Source: Roseococcus sp. SYP-B2431 (GTDB lineage Bacteria; Pseudomonadota; Alphaproteobacteria; Acetobacterales; Acetobacteraceae). From it: a stretch of 64,000 nucleotides of DNA. Under the pieces are notes generated by a model. It was not told the origin of the DNA and did no database searches. It was given only the letters and a program-made list of their open reading frames with translations. The position numbers and the translations under genes were made by a program. Positions 1 through 8,429 of the stretch are shown here, piece after piece (the stretch's first letter is position 1; the number at the start of each line of letters is the position of its first letter). The stretch lies in contig NZ_SJXD01000026.1 in the NCBI RefSeq assembly GCF_004336745.1, positions 310,001 through 374,000 of the forward strand. The letters run 5' to 3'.

Positions 1-136
1 TCACCGGCACGCCTGTTTCCGGATCCGCTTCGCGGAGGGGTTCTGTGAATTCGCCATGCTGCAGCCGCCACTTTGACGGCTTCGCCAGATCATCCTGCTT
101 GGGCTTCGCCACCTTGGTCTTCCGCTTACCGGCCAT
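1..136 (-). CDS. Hypothetical protein, N-terminal part (runs off left edge)
   Basis: Reading from the ATG at 136, 45 codons continue to the window edge with no stop. The visible protein is short, lysine-rich and hydrophilic, opening MAGKRKTKVAKPKQDD. A GGGGAGA Shine-Dalgarno-like element lies six to seven bases before the ATG. It overlaps the end of the upstream gene by about 10 bases, as its neighbours do, which supports it being a real member of the early operon. No family was recognised. Confidence 0.55.
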   Translation of the reverse strand, partial: MAGKRKTKVAKPKQDDLAKPSKWRLQHGEFTEPLREADPETGVPV

Positions 137-356
137 TGTAGTTCTCCCCGTTGCGACGACCCCAGCGCCGATTGGCCTCGTTGGTAATCGCCTGGCGCAG
201 CCAGTCGTCAGTGATGTCGGCGACCGGCAGGGCGGCGACGCCGTGCCTATGCCAGGCGGCGGCGCGCATGGCGTTCACCTCGCTGTCGTTGGTCGGGCTG
301 CGCGTCCCGCGGTCGAGGCAGGATCGGGGCGGTAGAGGTGCGCCGTGCATGCTCAT
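126..356 (-). CDS. Small hypothetical phage-type protein (76 aa)
   Basis: This 76-residue reading frame starts at an ATG that overlaps the stop of the upstream resolvase gene in an ATGA arrangement, indicating translational coupling. The product is arginine-rich (WRRN/RRWGRR near the C-terminus) and has no signal peptide or membrane segment. No domain was recognised. It is supported mainly by the operon packing, since genes on both sides also overlap by a few bases. Confidence 0.55.
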   Translation of the reverse strand: MSMHGAPLPPRSCLDRGTRSPTNDSEVNAMRAAAWHRHGVAALPVADITDDWLRQAITNEANRRWGRRNGENYNGR

Positions 357-901
357 GCGCGGCCTCCCTGGGGGTCGGTCGCCCAGAGCAGAAGGGCGAT
401 GGCATCCGCCTCGTTATCGTCGGCCGGCGCGAAGCCGCGAGCCTGGATGGCGGCGACCATCTTTGCCTTGTCGGCATTGCCCTTGCCGGTCGCGTAGCGC
501 TTGATCGTGCCGACCGGAACGCCCTCGTAGGGGACGTCGTGCTCCTCGCACCAAGCGGTTAGCATGCCGAGGAAGCCGCCGTAGATGTGCGCCGCATCGG
601 TGCCGGCATGCGCGCGGACCTCCTCGAACACGATCCGCGCGACACCGCCGGACAGGGCGGCGACCTCGACCAGCCATCCACGGAAGCGCAGGAAGCGCAT
701 CCCGCCGCCTTCGAAGCGGGTTGGCCTGAACGTCATGGTGCCGGAGGTGATGCCGCCATCGCGTGACCGCAGCGCCCATCCGGTGGTGGTGCCGAGGTCC
801 AGGGCGAGCACGGTGTGGTGCGCCAGGCTGATCGCGGGCGGGAGGGCGATGGGCGGGCCGCTTGCATGGGCGGCGGACATGGTGAGAGTCGTGGGTGCCA
901 T
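353..901 (-). CDS. RuvC-like Holliday-junction resolvase / crossover endonuclease
   Basis: The 182-residue product has the RNase H-fold signature of RuvC-type nucleases. A first strand with LALDLGTTTGWA carries the first catalytic Asp, IVFEEVRAHAGTDAAHIYGG carries the Glu on the following strand, and a C-terminal DDNEADAIALLLWA carries the last acidic pair. The segment GTIKRYATGKGNADKAKM is the usual substrate-side lysine-rich region. Phage versions resolve branched DNA during replication and recombination. The start at 901 (MAPTTLT) was chosen over longer upstream frames because a GGAGA element precedes it and homology-like sequence begins shortly after. It is the second-last visible gene of the early operon, separated from the primase-helicase by the repeat-containing gap 902-1320. 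Confidence 0.8.
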   Translation of the reverse strand: MAPTTLTMSAAHASGPPIALPPAISLAHHTVLALDLGTTTGWALRSRDGGITSGTMTFRPTRFEGGGMRFLRFRGWLVEVAALSGGVARIVFEEVRAHAGTDAAHIYGGFLGMLTAWCEEHDVPYEGVPVGTIKRYATGKGNADKAKMVAAIQARGFAPADDNEADAIALLLWATDPQGGRA

Positions 902-1109
902 GGTGGTCTCCGGAATGGGATCGTCCTGGTGAGGGCGGCGACGGTGCGGTTCTTGGCGGAGCTCGCCGTCGCTGCCCGGCTTGGGGTGGATGACCCTTGG
1001 AGGGGGTGGCCCACGCGCCCAACCCGGTCGCCCGAGGTGTGGTGTGCGCGCGCCGTTGAGGCGCGCACGCACACCCCCCGTAGGGGGGAGGCGAAAAACC
1101 GAATCTGCC

Positions 1110-1290
1110 AAACTGCTCCAAGTTACTGGTTTCACGTCAGAAAAAGCAGTTTCGGAGCAGTTTCGGACAGATTCGTTACGCGAAACTGCTTTCGGCCAGA
1201 AGCCGCTGATCTGATTGACGAAAAGCAGTTTCGCAGTTTCGGCAGGGAAGCAGATTGGGACCGAAACTGCGCAGTTTCGGGAGCAGTTTA
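1110..1290. repeat. Iteron-like cluster of GCAGTTTCG repeats (candidate origin or regulator site)
   Basis: The 419-base gap 902-1320 holds no gene. Within it the motif GCAGTTTCG(G) or its complement recurs at 1146-1155, 1157-1166, 1181-1190 (inverted), 1225-1233, 1233-1242, 1261-1270 (inverted) and 1271-1280. Degenerate copies lie near 1111 and 1283. Some copies are only 11 bases apart or share a base, and 1261-1280 forms a palindrome of two head-to-head units. The cluster lies directly downstream of the primase-helicase gene and upstream of the resolvase. Origin function is inference; a repressor-binding array is the main alternative. Confidence 0.6.
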
Positions 1291-1320
1291 GGTCAGTGCG
1301 GAGTCGCATCGAGGGGGGCA

Positions 1321-3672
1321 TCAGGCGGGCTCCTCGGGGTCGTGCAGCACCCACACCTCGGGGTTCTCGACCTCGAGCAGCGCCTCGCTGCGGGGGCATT
1401 GAAAGTGGCTCGGGAGCACCCGCACGGTGGCCGGGATGATCTCGCCGGTCTCCGGATCAATGGTCTCCTCGCCGGTGCCGAGGAGCATGTCCTGGACAAC
1501 GAGATAGCCGTTCTTCGACTTGGTGTAGGGCTGCCCGAGGTCGCGCGCTTCGCGCCGGTACTTGATGTAGCCCTTCATGGCCAGGACACCGATCCGCTCA
1601 CGGATGTTGTCCTTGCCGCCGAGCCCGCGCTTGTTCTCGAACTTCGACGCAAAGGCGTTGGTGGTGCAGAGCCGGCCTTCCTCCGCCTCCTCGGCGATCA
1701 GGCGCAGGATTACGTCGTGGCGGCGCGTGCGCTCGGCATCGAGCTTGCGGCCGATGTCCTTTCGGACGATCCGCTCACCCTTCCGATCGAGCTCGACCCA
1801 GGCGCCACCACGTTTATCGATCAGCATCGGCTCGAGGCCGGGCCCGTTGCGGAGCTCGACATGCAGCTCGCGTTCGGTCTGTTCCTCGTCGGGGCGAAAC
1901 AGGATGGCGCCCGAGGTGTAGTAGCCGCGCAGTGCGCTGGCGCCGGAGAGCGACAGGAAGGGATCGTCCTTCACCTGCTGCTTGCTGAGCTTCTTGGTGT
2001 GGTGGGCCAGGATGATGCCGGCCTCGGGGGCGACCATGTCGCGGAGCGCTTCGACCCGGCTCTGCAGGAAGAACATCATCGCGGCGTTGTCGTTCTCGCC
2101 TTCGCCGGCGGGCCCGCCATCGAAGAGGTTGCGGATGGGATCGATGCAGATGATGTCCGGCGGCGCGTCAGGAAATGCGGCGCGGATGGCAGCCGCAACG
2201 AGGGGCACACCCTGGTCATCGAGCAACATGCGCAGCTTGGGGGTGACGACGAGGGTGTTGCGGGCGCGGGCGACGATCGCGGGATCGAGCCGCAGCTGCT
2301 GCAGGCGCTCGCGCAGGTAGTGATACTGGATCTCCGCCTGGAGATAGAATACGCGCAACGGGCGCGGCGCGGTGAAGCGCAGGAACGGGGCGCCGGCCGC
2401 GGCGTGCACCAGCAGGCTGATCAGGAAGTCTGATTTGCCGACCTTCGGCGCGCCGCCGAGCACCAGCATCCCGCCCGGGGTCAGCAGGCGCGGCCCAATC
2501 AGGTCGTCGGGCATCGGCGAGGTGTCGTCCAGCAGCGCGCCGAGCGTGTGCGCCGCGATGGCGCCGGGCAGCGCTGCCGCTGCCCGCAGCAGCGGCGGCC
2601 CGTTGCGGTCGACGTGCAAGGCCCAGATCGCATCGGCCTCGACCTTGAGGCGGTCCAGCGGCCATTCGGGGCGAAGGCAAGCAGCGTTGTACTGGCAGAT
2701 CGCCTCCCAGCCCTCATCGCCGGTCATGCGGCCCTCGTGGACCATGCGGACAAAGTGACCGATGGCGGCGCTGGCGCCCTGGAAGCGGGTCCACGCGTCC
2801 TGGCTGCCCTCACGCACCGGCGTGGTGAGGACGGCATCGAGCCCTGGCCGATTGACGCCAGGGGCGGCCGTGGGCGCCGTGAAGCCTGGCATGGCGGGCA
2901 TGGCCGCGACGGCCGCGGCAAAGTCGGGGAGCTCCACCTCGACCCGGGGCCGGTGCTCGCGAATGGTGACCCGACGCTGCACGCCATGCTTCTGGTGGAC
3001 GGTGCCGGGCACGCGGATGGGCTGGTGCGCGGAGCGGAAATGCGTGTCGCCACCGACCTTGTCGGCGATCTCCCCGCGCAGCGCGCAGACCCGCGCCAGG
3101 TCTTCGCCCTCCGCCGGCTCGGTCAGCCGCCACCAGGCGTGCAGCTTGGCGGTGCCCTCGGCGGTGCGGCCACCGCTCTCGACCAGCAGGGTCGGCGCGC
3201 CGAGGTGGTGGACGAGGTGCGCCAACTTGGCGGCGATGTCGCCGGCGTCGAGGTCGACCACCACCGTCTGCATCTGGTGCACATGCTCGGCGCGGGCCTG
3301 CCCCTGCTCGGCGACGGTGCCGGGGATGACATAGACGGCGCTGCCTTCGCGCGCGGCCCAGGTAGCGTAGGCGCTGAGGGATGCGGCGGCGTGCCGATCG
3401 GCAGGGACCCAGATATTGTGCGGCTTGGTGTCGAGGCCCTGGCCCTGGTCGACGAAGCCGCGGACGGGGATCAGCCCGTCGCAATAGCCGAACACCACGT
3501 CGAGGAAGGCGGCGATCTGCTCGATATCCGGCGCGACGTGTCCGCCAACGCGCGGCATCGACTGCCCAGCACCGGGAAGTTGATCCATCTCGACATGCCC
3601 AATGGCGGGAATATCGGTCTCGCTCTCATCCACCAGCGGCGCTGCATCGTTGAAGTCGCCCCATGCCGTCAT
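1321..3672 (-). CDS. Phage/plasmid primase-helicase: prim-pol-like N-terminus plus RecA-fold ATPase
   Basis: The 783-residue product appears to combine two activities. Residues about 30-260 resemble archaeo-eukaryotic primase/RepB-like domains, with an acidic VVDLDAGD motif, a SGGR...HAWWRL segment and a conserved RVPGTVHQK. A RecA/AAA_25-type ATPase follows with Walker A GGAPKVGKS near residue 406, Walker B DIICIDPIRNLF near 509 and an AHHTKK sensor-like motif. The C-terminus is winged-helix-like. Such RepA-type proteins prime and unwind DNA at phage or plasmid origins. The start at 3672 (MTAWGDF) was chosen because it overlaps the preceding stop as ATGA; the longer upstream frame is arginine-rich shadow sequence. 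Confidence 0.8.
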   Translation of the reverse strand: MTAWGDFNDAAPLVDESETDIPAIGHVEMDQLPGAGQSMPRVGGHVAPDIEQIAAFLDVVFGYCDGLIPVRGFVDQGQGLDTKPHNIWVPADRHAAASLSAYATWAAREGSAVYVIPGTVAEQGQARAEHVHQMQTVVVDLDAGDIAAKLAHLVHHLGAPTLLVESGGRTAEGTAKLHAWWRLTEPAEGEDLARVCALRGEIADKVGGDTHFRSAHQPIRVPGTVHQKHGVQRRVTIREHRPRVEVELPDFAAAVAAMPAMPGFTAPTAAPGVNRPGLDAVLTTPVREGSQDAWTRFQGASAAIGHFVRMVHEGRMTGDEGWEAICQYNAACLRPEWPLDRLKVEADAIWALHVDRNGPPLLRAAAALPGAIAAHTLGALLDDTSPMPDDLIGPRLLTPGGMLVLGGAPKVGKSDFLISLLVHAAAGAPFLRFTAPRPLRVFYLQAEIQYHYLRERLQQLRLDPAIVARARNTLVVTPKLRMLLDDQGVPLVAAAIRAAFPDAPPDIICIDPIRNLFDGGPAGEGENDNAAMMFFLQSRVEALRDMVAPEAGIILAHHTKKLSKQQVKDDPFLSLSGASALRGYYTSGAILFRPDEEQTERELHVELRNGPGLEPMLIDKRGGAWVELDRKGERIVRKDIGRKLDAERTRRHDVILRLIAEEAEEGRLCTTNAFASKFENKRGLGGKDNIRERIGVLAMKGYIKYRREARDLGQPYTKSKNGYLVVQDMLLGTGEETIDPETGEIIPATVRVLPSHFQCPRSEALLEVENPEVWVLHDPEEPA

Positions 3673-4436
3673 GCAGGCTGCGCCCAGCAGCGCTTGGCCC
3701 AGGGGCAGAAGCGACACTCGAAATGATCGGCCTGGGCTGCGACCCGCGGGAGCAATTCGCCAGCATCGGTCGCGGCCAGGATCCGGACTGCGCGATCGGA
3801 CATGCGTTGCGCCAGCTCGGCGTTGAACGGCACCAGCTCGTGGTGCAGCTCCGCCGTGTCCTTGTTGATGGCGGTGAAGAGCGCCGGATTTTCCGCCACG
3901 CCCGGCACGGCGGCGTCCATGTAGGCCTGGTAGACCGCGATCTGCGCCGCGTAGATCGGCTTGGCCACAGCGACGCCCTTGCTGGACGTCTCGCGCCAGG
4001 CCTTGGCGTTCATGGTCTTGCATTCCCACAGCGCGGGGAACGCCATGCCGGGGATGGTCGGGCCGCCGGCGAAGACGCCATCGATATGGCCGCGGATGCG
4101 ACCGCCCGCTACCGAGAAGCCAAACTGCTCGCCATGCTCGCCACCCCCACGGCGGGTGTAGAGATCGAAGCCGGCGGCGCGCAGCCAAGCGACGGCCACG
4201 TCCTCCAGCGCGTGGCCGATCCCGAAGATGCGCAGCAGCCGTCCGTCGAAGTCGGCGCCCTCATCCTTCGGGGCCTGCACGAACTCGAACTGCAGCGCCC
4301 GCTCGCAGGCATGGCCGAGGCGAGAGCCGCCCAGGTAGCTGCGCGGCGGCGTCGCCTGATTGGCCGTAATCAGTGCCGCGTCGATGGCGGCATTCACATG
4401 CGCGGAGGTCTCGCTGCGGCTGTTGAAGTCGAGCAT
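3669..4436 (-). CDS. PD-(D/E)XK exonuclease, Cas4/AddB-like with C-terminal cysteine cluster
   Basis: The 255-residue product has the layout of phage PD-(D/E)XK exonucleases. A conserved RxGHACERALQFEF helix lies near residues 44-58. RGHIDGVFAG supplies the catalytic Asp (near 116) and ALWECKTM the ExK pair (near 138-140). Then AAQIAVYQAYMD matches the QxxxY motif, and the end carries ECRFCPWAKRCW, three cysteines typical of the Fe-S cluster in Cas4 and RecB-family nucleases. It probably resects DNA ends for the recombination module alongside the Sak4-type ATPase. Start and stop overlap the neighbouring genes by a few bases. Confidence 0.82.
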   Translation of the reverse strand: MLDFNSRSETSAHVNAAIDAALITANQATPPRSYLGGSRLGHACERALQFEFVQAPKDEGADFDGRLLRIFGIGHALEDVAVAWLRAAGFDLYTRRGGGEHGEQFGFSVAGGRIRGHIDGVFAGGPTIPGMAFPALWECKTMNAKAWRETSSKGVAVAKPIYAAQIAVYQAYMDAAVPGVAENPALFTAINKDTAELHHELVPFNAELAQRMSDRAVRILAATDAGELLPRVAAQADHFECRFCPWAKRCWAQPA

Positions 4437-4807
4437 CAGAAGGGCACCTCCGCCGTAGCGTCCTGCCGGGCGATCGCCTGCATGGCCTCCTGGAAGCCGC
4501 CGACAGCGACCTCGATCAGCGTCAGCACCTGCGCCTCGCTCAGATCCTTGAAGCGGGTGCCCCAGCCGATCTCGGCCATCGTCTCCGCGACGCGGCGCAT
4601 GGCCGCACGCATCGCGGTCCTCTCCTGCTCGGTGAGGTCAACCATGGCGGACGACCTCCCCGCCAAGCGCGACCAGAAGCCCTGGCAGGCGATGCAGCAG
4701 AAGGAGACCGAGGGTCGCGGCTTCCTCCGCGGCGCCGGGTCGAACCAGCCAAAGCCACGCGCCGGGCGGGAGCAGACGGCGCAGGGCGGTTCCGGGGAGC
4801 GGGCCAC
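4436..4807 (-). CDS. DUF6511-like protein with N-terminal zinc-binding cysteines
   Basis: This 123-residue protein opens with CAVC, followed about 29 residues later by SFCCIACQGFW, a four-cysteine zinc-binding pattern. A helical domain then contains DLTEQERTAMRAAMRRVAETMAEIGW. I recognise this as the DUF6511-type protein found in alphaproteobacterial prophages, whose biochemical role is unknown. Its stop overlaps the next gene's start in a TGATG arrangement, and the helicase gene ends three bases upstream of its start region, so it is part of the early operon. A role as a small replication accessory is inference only. Confidence 0.65.
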   Translation of the reverse strand: MARSPEPPCAVCSRPARGFGWFDPAPRRKPRPSVSFCCIACQGFWSRLAGRSSAMVDLTEQERTAMRAAMRRVAETMAEIGWGTRFKDLSEAQVLTLIEVAVGGFQEAMQAIARQDATAEVPF

Positions 4808-4810
4808 TGA

Positions 4811-6487
4811 TCATGCCGCCTGCCCCAGCGCCGCGGGCTGGGCGCTGCGCACGAGATGCTGGATGGCCTGGCGGTTGAACTTGAAGGTCAGCAGCGCCGA
4901 CGCCTGGTACCGGGTCATGCCGAGATCGGCCCGGACTGCCGGCGGCAGGTGGACCAGTTGGCGCTCGGTCGGCGGCTCACGCAGCCAGCGCCGGCTCTTG
5001 TGGGCGCTCTCGTCCGTCTCGTAGGCGTTCAGCCAATCGTCCGCCGCGGCCAGCGCCACCAGCCGCTCCCCGATGGACAGCAGGCGCGGCCGCTCCTCCT
5101 TGGCGCCGCCGACCGCGTGCCAGGCCCCGTTCAGGAAGAAGATGCCCGCCCAGCCGTTGAAGCCATTGGCCAGCAGGGCAGCGTCGTCGCCGAACAGGTC
5201 ACACCACTGGAAGGCGGAGCGACGGAGGAGATCGATCTCCGTCATGATGAAATCGGTGAGTGGCGCCGTCTCGCGCCCGCGGGGCTCGAAGGCGTGGCCG
5301 CAGATTGGGCACTCCATCACCGCGATCGGCACCTCGGCCTCGCAGGAGGGGCAGGTCTTGGTGGGCGGCTCACCTTCACCGGGCTGGCTGTCGAGATCGA
5401 CGTCCTGCTCCAGGCAGCCGTGGATCTGCGAGGATGTGCCGAAGTCGAGCACGATGCAGTCGCGCTTGACGATGCCGGGATGCTCCGTGGGATCGACGGT
5501 GCGCAGCCCGCGGCCGACCATCTGGATCATCGTGCATTTGAAGGAGCTTGGCCGCAGAAGCACGACGCAGGAGGTGGGCGGGTGGTCCCAGCCCTCCGTC
5601 AGCACCGCGACATTCACGACGATGCGTGCCTCGCCCCTGGCATAGGCGGCCAAGACGGAGCGCCGCTCGCCGTCCGGCATGTCGCCGGTCACCACGACGG
5701 TGGGGACGCCGGCCGCGTTGAAGGCGGCCGCGACGTGCTCGGCGTGGGCGATGGTGGAGCAGAAGGCCACTGTCTGGCGGCCGCCGGCCTTCTCCTGCCA
5801 GTGCTTCACCACCGCGTCGGTGACCGGCACCGTGTCCATGACGCGGGCGACCTCGCCCATGTCGAAATCGTCGCCGCTGCGCCGCACTGCCCGGAGCTCA
5901 TCCTGGACGCCGACATCAATGATGAAGGTGCGCGGCGGCACCAGGTGGCCGGAGGCGATCAGCTCGCCGAGCCGGATCTGGTCGGCGACGTTGGAGAAGA
6001 CCTGCCGCAGCCCGACCTTGTCGCCGCGGTTTGGCGTGGCAGTGACGCCATAGATCCGGCAGTCCGGGTTGCGGTTGAGGGCGCGATCGATGATCCGGCG
6101 ATAGCTGTCGGCGACGGCGTGATGTGCCTCGTCGATCACCAGCAGGTCCAGCACCGGCATGGCTTCAAGATTGGCGGCGCGCGTCAGCGTCGGCACCATG
6201 GCGAAGGTGACCTGGCCGCCCCAGGACTTCTCGCCGGCATCCACCACCGAGGTGGAGACGCCCGGGTTCACGCGGCGGAACTTCGCCAGGTTCTGCGCCG
6301 TGAGCTCATCCCGATGCGCGAGGACGGCAGCCTTGGCGGCGCTGCTGCCGATATGCTCGCCCACCGCCGCCGACAGCATGATCGTCTTGCCGGCGCCGGT
6401 CGGTGCGACGCCGAGGGTGTTGCCGTGCTGACCGAGCGCACGGAGGCTGCGCTCGACGAAGAGCTTCTGGCGGGGGCGGAGCATCAT
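4811..6487 (-). CDS. SF2 DEAH-box helicase with C-terminal zinc finger
   Basis: The 558-residue product is a superfamily 2 helicase of the type found in phage replication modules. Walker A APTGAGKT lies at residues 28-35, motif II VIDEAHHAVADSYRRI near 118, motif III-like GVTATPNRGD, and motifs V-VI include EGWDHPPTSCVVLLRPSSF and QMVGRGLRT. After the helicase core a CPSC-x10-CPICGHAF motif forms a probable zinc ribbon, followed by a variable C-terminal region. It should unwind or remodel DNA during replication or recombination. A GGGAGGG ribosome site precedes the two consecutive ATG codons at 6484-6487, either of which could serve. Confidence 0.85.
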   Translation of the reverse strand: MMLRPRQKLFVERSLRALGQHGNTLGVAPTGAGKTIMLSAAVGEHIGSSAAKAAVLAHRDELTAQNLAKFRRVNPGVSTSVVDAGEKSWGGQVTFAMVPTLTRAANLEAMPVLDLLVIDEAHHAVADSYRRIIDRALNRNPDCRIYGVTATPNRGDKVGLRQVFSNVADQIRLGELIASGHLVPPRTFIIDVGVQDELRAVRRSGDDFDMGEVARVMDTVPVTDAVVKHWQEKAGGRQTVAFCSTIAHAEHVAAAFNAAGVPTVVVTGDMPDGERRSVLAAYARGEARIVVNVAVLTEGWDHPPTSCVVLLRPSSFKCTMIQMVGRGLRTVDPTEHPGIVKRDCIVLDFGTSSQIHGCLEQDVDLDSQPGEGEPPTKTCPSCEAEVPIAVMECPICGHAFEPRGRETAPLTDFIMTEIDLLRRSAFQWCDLFGDDAALLANGFNGWAGIFFLNGAWHAVGGAKEERPRLLSIGERLVALAAADDWLNAYETDESAHKSRRWLREPPTERQLVHLPPAVRADLGMTRYQASALLTFKFNRQAIQHLVRSAQPAALGQAA

Positions 6488-6504
6488 GCTGGTGCGGCCC
6501 TCCC

Positions 6505-7149
6505 TCAGCGCGCCCAGGCGGGGCGATTGTCGGCTCCAGCCGCCGGCGGGGTGCGCGGCACGGCGGCAGGGAAGGCGCCCTGCGTCGGGGCCGCGGGCGG
6601 CGGAGCATAGGTCTGCGCCTGCGGCGCGTAGGCGGGCCCGGGCGCGCCCGCGTGCGGCCCCATCGCCGTGGCATAGGCCCGGTGGTCCGGCGTGACCGCC
6701 ATGCGGATTTCGTTCTTCGGCTCGCCGTTGGCGTCGGTGCCGGTGTCGATCTTGGCGAGGAACTCCAGCCCCTCGAGGTCCGCGAAGCCGCCAATGCGGC
6801 GCGCGGCCTGGGCCTGCGGCGAGGCGTCCTTGTCGGAGATCCCGCGGGCGGAGTTCAGCATGCCGCGCACAAAGCTGCGGCCCATATTCCCCCAGTCCGG
6901 GCCTTTCGGGCTGTAGAGGCCGACCAACGTGAAGATCTTCCGCTTCGCGTAGGGGCCCTCCAGCACGGTGAACTCGCCGTTCAGATAGACGGCGCCGGTG
7001 CTGCCGCGGGTGGCGTAGCCGCCCGTCCAGCCCTGGCTCGGATCGTCAAAGCCGCCGGGGCGGATCGTCAGGCGCACCTTCGCGATGGTGCCCTTGGGAA
7101 TCAGGTTCGGGTTCTGCGAGGCGTCGTTGTAGTCATTCCAGGAAGCCAT
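6505..7149 (-). CDS. Probable phage single-strand DNA-binding-type protein
   Basis: The 214-residue product has an N-terminal region with beta-strand character: IAKVRLTIRPGG, a YLNGEFTVLEGPYAKRKIFTLVGL strand pair, then an aromatic-rich segment. It ends in a long Ala/Pro/Gln/Gly-rich tail with an acidic-poor tip. That layout, an OB-like domain followed by a disordered linker, is common in phage SSB substitutes. It lies between the Sak4-type ATPase and the helicase, which fits an ssDNA-binding role. No catalytic motif is present. I have no confident family name, so the SSB role is inferred from architecture and context. Confidence 0.55.
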   Translation of the reverse strand: MASWNDYNDASQNPNLIPKGTIAKVRLTIRPGGFDDPSQGWTGGYATRGSTGAVYLNGEFTVLEGPYAKRKIFTLVGLYSPKGPDWGNMGRSFVRGMLNSARGISDKDASPQAQAARRIGGFADLEGLEFLAKIDTGTDANGEPKNEIRMAVTPDHRAYATAMGPHAGAPGPAYAPQAQTYAPPPAAPTQGAFPAAVPRTPPAAGADNRPAWAR

Positions 7150-7165
7150 GCGGGATCTCCTCGGA

Positions 7166-8068
7166 TCAGGTGTTCGGGGTGTCGAAGGGGGCGGCCAGCG
7201 CGAGCGGCGGCGGTGGCAGTGCGAGACGTTCGGCGGCGGGGCGCGCAGGGCCGCGGATCTTCTCGAAGAGCCGGCCGAGATGCGGCTCCTCGACCAGGTC
7301 GAGCCGGCCGCTGCGGTCCTTCGCGGGATAGCCCCAGGGATTCAGCGTCTGGCAGATCAGCGAGCGGCGGAGCGCGCCGGCCTCGTCCTTGATCGCCGCC
7401 AGCGTGAGCACCTCATCGACGATGCCGGGCAGCTCGAGCCCGGTCTTGCTGCCGTCGATCTGCGGCACGAAGACCTTGCGGTTGAAGTCATCGAGCTTCT
7501 CGTCGAGAATCCCGACGAAGATGATGTTCTTGCCGCGCGTGTGCTGCAGGTGCGTCAGCCAGGCGATCATCTCGCGGCCATGCAGACCGTAGGCGCCGCG
7601 GATGTCGGGCTTGCCAGTTTTCTCGGCGAAGGCCTCGGGCTGGCCGCGGCACCACTGGAAGCAGAGCCGGCCCGCGACGGTGATGCTGTCGATGAACACC
7701 GTCTCGTAGCGGGTGAGCAGCGCGGGATCGCCGAACTGCTCGCAGACGGCGGCGTAGTGCGCAGGGGAATAGGGCTGGTCGTCGCGCAGCGCCGGGTTGG
7801 GCCCGCCGATGAAAGCGGCGAAGTCGCGGCACTCCTGCCACGTGCGCGGGCGGATCGTGTCGCCGCCCCACCCCTCGACCGCGAGGTCGCCCGCCTCCAG
7901 GTCCATGAAGAGCGTGGTGCTGGCCAGCAGGGTCCAGAGCAGGCTGGTCTTGCCCTGGCCGCTGCCCCCGAAGATGCAGGCCTTGACGCCGCGTGGCTCG
8001 GCCTGCCGTTCGTCGGCGGTGATGATCCGGAAGCCGCGCCCCGGCGCCTGCGCGAAGGGGGCGCTCAT
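7166..8068 (-). CDS. Sak4-like RecA-fold ATPase (AAA_24), phage recombination
   Basis: The 300-residue protein carries an N-terminal P-loop GGSGQGKTSLLW near residues 35-46. FMDLEAGDLAVEGW follows, typical of AAA_24/Sak4 proteins that assist ssDNA annealing in phages, then a Walker B-like TVFIDSITVAGRL near 130. The second half contains HGREMIAWLTHLQHTRGKNIIFVGILDEK, a RecA-like core strand. With the exonuclease and SSB-like genes downstream it forms a plausible phage single-strand annealing recombination system. It starts at an ATG overlapping the preceding stop by four bases. Confidence 0.78.
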   Translation of the reverse strand: MSAPFAQAPGRGFRIITADERQAEPRGVKACIFGGSGQGKTSLLWTLLASTTLFMDLEAGDLAVEGWGGDTIRPRTWQECRDFAAFIGGPNPALRDDQPYSPAHYAAVCEQFGDPALLTRYETVFIDSITVAGRLCFQWCRGQPEAFAEKTGKPDIRGAYGLHGREMIAWLTHLQHTRGKNIIFVGILDEKLDDFNRKVFVPQIDGSKTGLELPGIVDEVLTLAAIKDEAGALRRSLICQTLNPWGYPAKDRSGRLDLVEEPHLGRLFEKIRGPARPAAERLALPPPPLALAAPFDTPNT

Positions 8069-8361
8069 TCCGCGCTGTCCACGATGCGGGCGGCGGCGGC
8101 CGTCGCATTGACCGTGCCGACGGCGCCGGCGCGGCGCGCCAGGTCGTGAATCTGCCGCAGCGCGTCGGCCTTGCGATGCAGCGCGACCGACTGGCGAAAC
8201 AGCGCCTCGGCGGCGAAGGCCACGTCGTCCACCGTCGCCTGCGCGATCGGCTTGGTGATGACCGGGCTGCCGCCCGGACCGGTCGGCACCTCGATGCTGT
8301 CGGGCAGCATCTTCAGCCAGAGCTTCTCGCGCAGATGGTCGAGCGGGGTCCGCGGCGTCAT
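8065..8361 (-). CDS. Hypothetical phage protein (98 aa)
   Basis: The product is a mostly helical 98-residue protein beginning MTPRTPLDHLREKLW, with two predicted helices rich in Ala and Arg at the C-terminus. The start at 8361 was chosen because a GGAGAA element sits five bases upstream. An alternative ATG at 8430 overlaps the previous stop and would add 23 low-complexity residues. Its stop overlaps the start of the Sak4-like gene, so the two are translationally coupled. No family was recognised. Confidence 0.55.
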   Translation of the reverse strand: MTPRTPLDHLREKLWLKMLPDSIEVPTGPGGSPVITKPIAQATVDDVAFAAEALFRQSVALHRKADALRQIHDLARRAGAVGTVNATAAAARIVDSAE

Positions 8362-8429
8362 GCCGTTCTCCTGGTTGGGTGCGGTGGAGTGGGTGCCGGG
8401 CGCGACGCCCGCGTCAGCGGTGAGCGCCA

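Noticed and set aside
1073-1092. CCCCCC-GTA-GGGGGG as a terminator for the primase-helicase operon
   Set aside because: The loop is three bases and no T tract follows on either strand; kept only as a GC-rich dyad.
1255-2433. Long plus-strand reading frames opposite the phage early genes (for example 1255-2433, 2548-3726, 4856-6610)
   Set aside because: They are antisense to well-motivated minus-strand genes and translate to low-complexity sequence without domain features.
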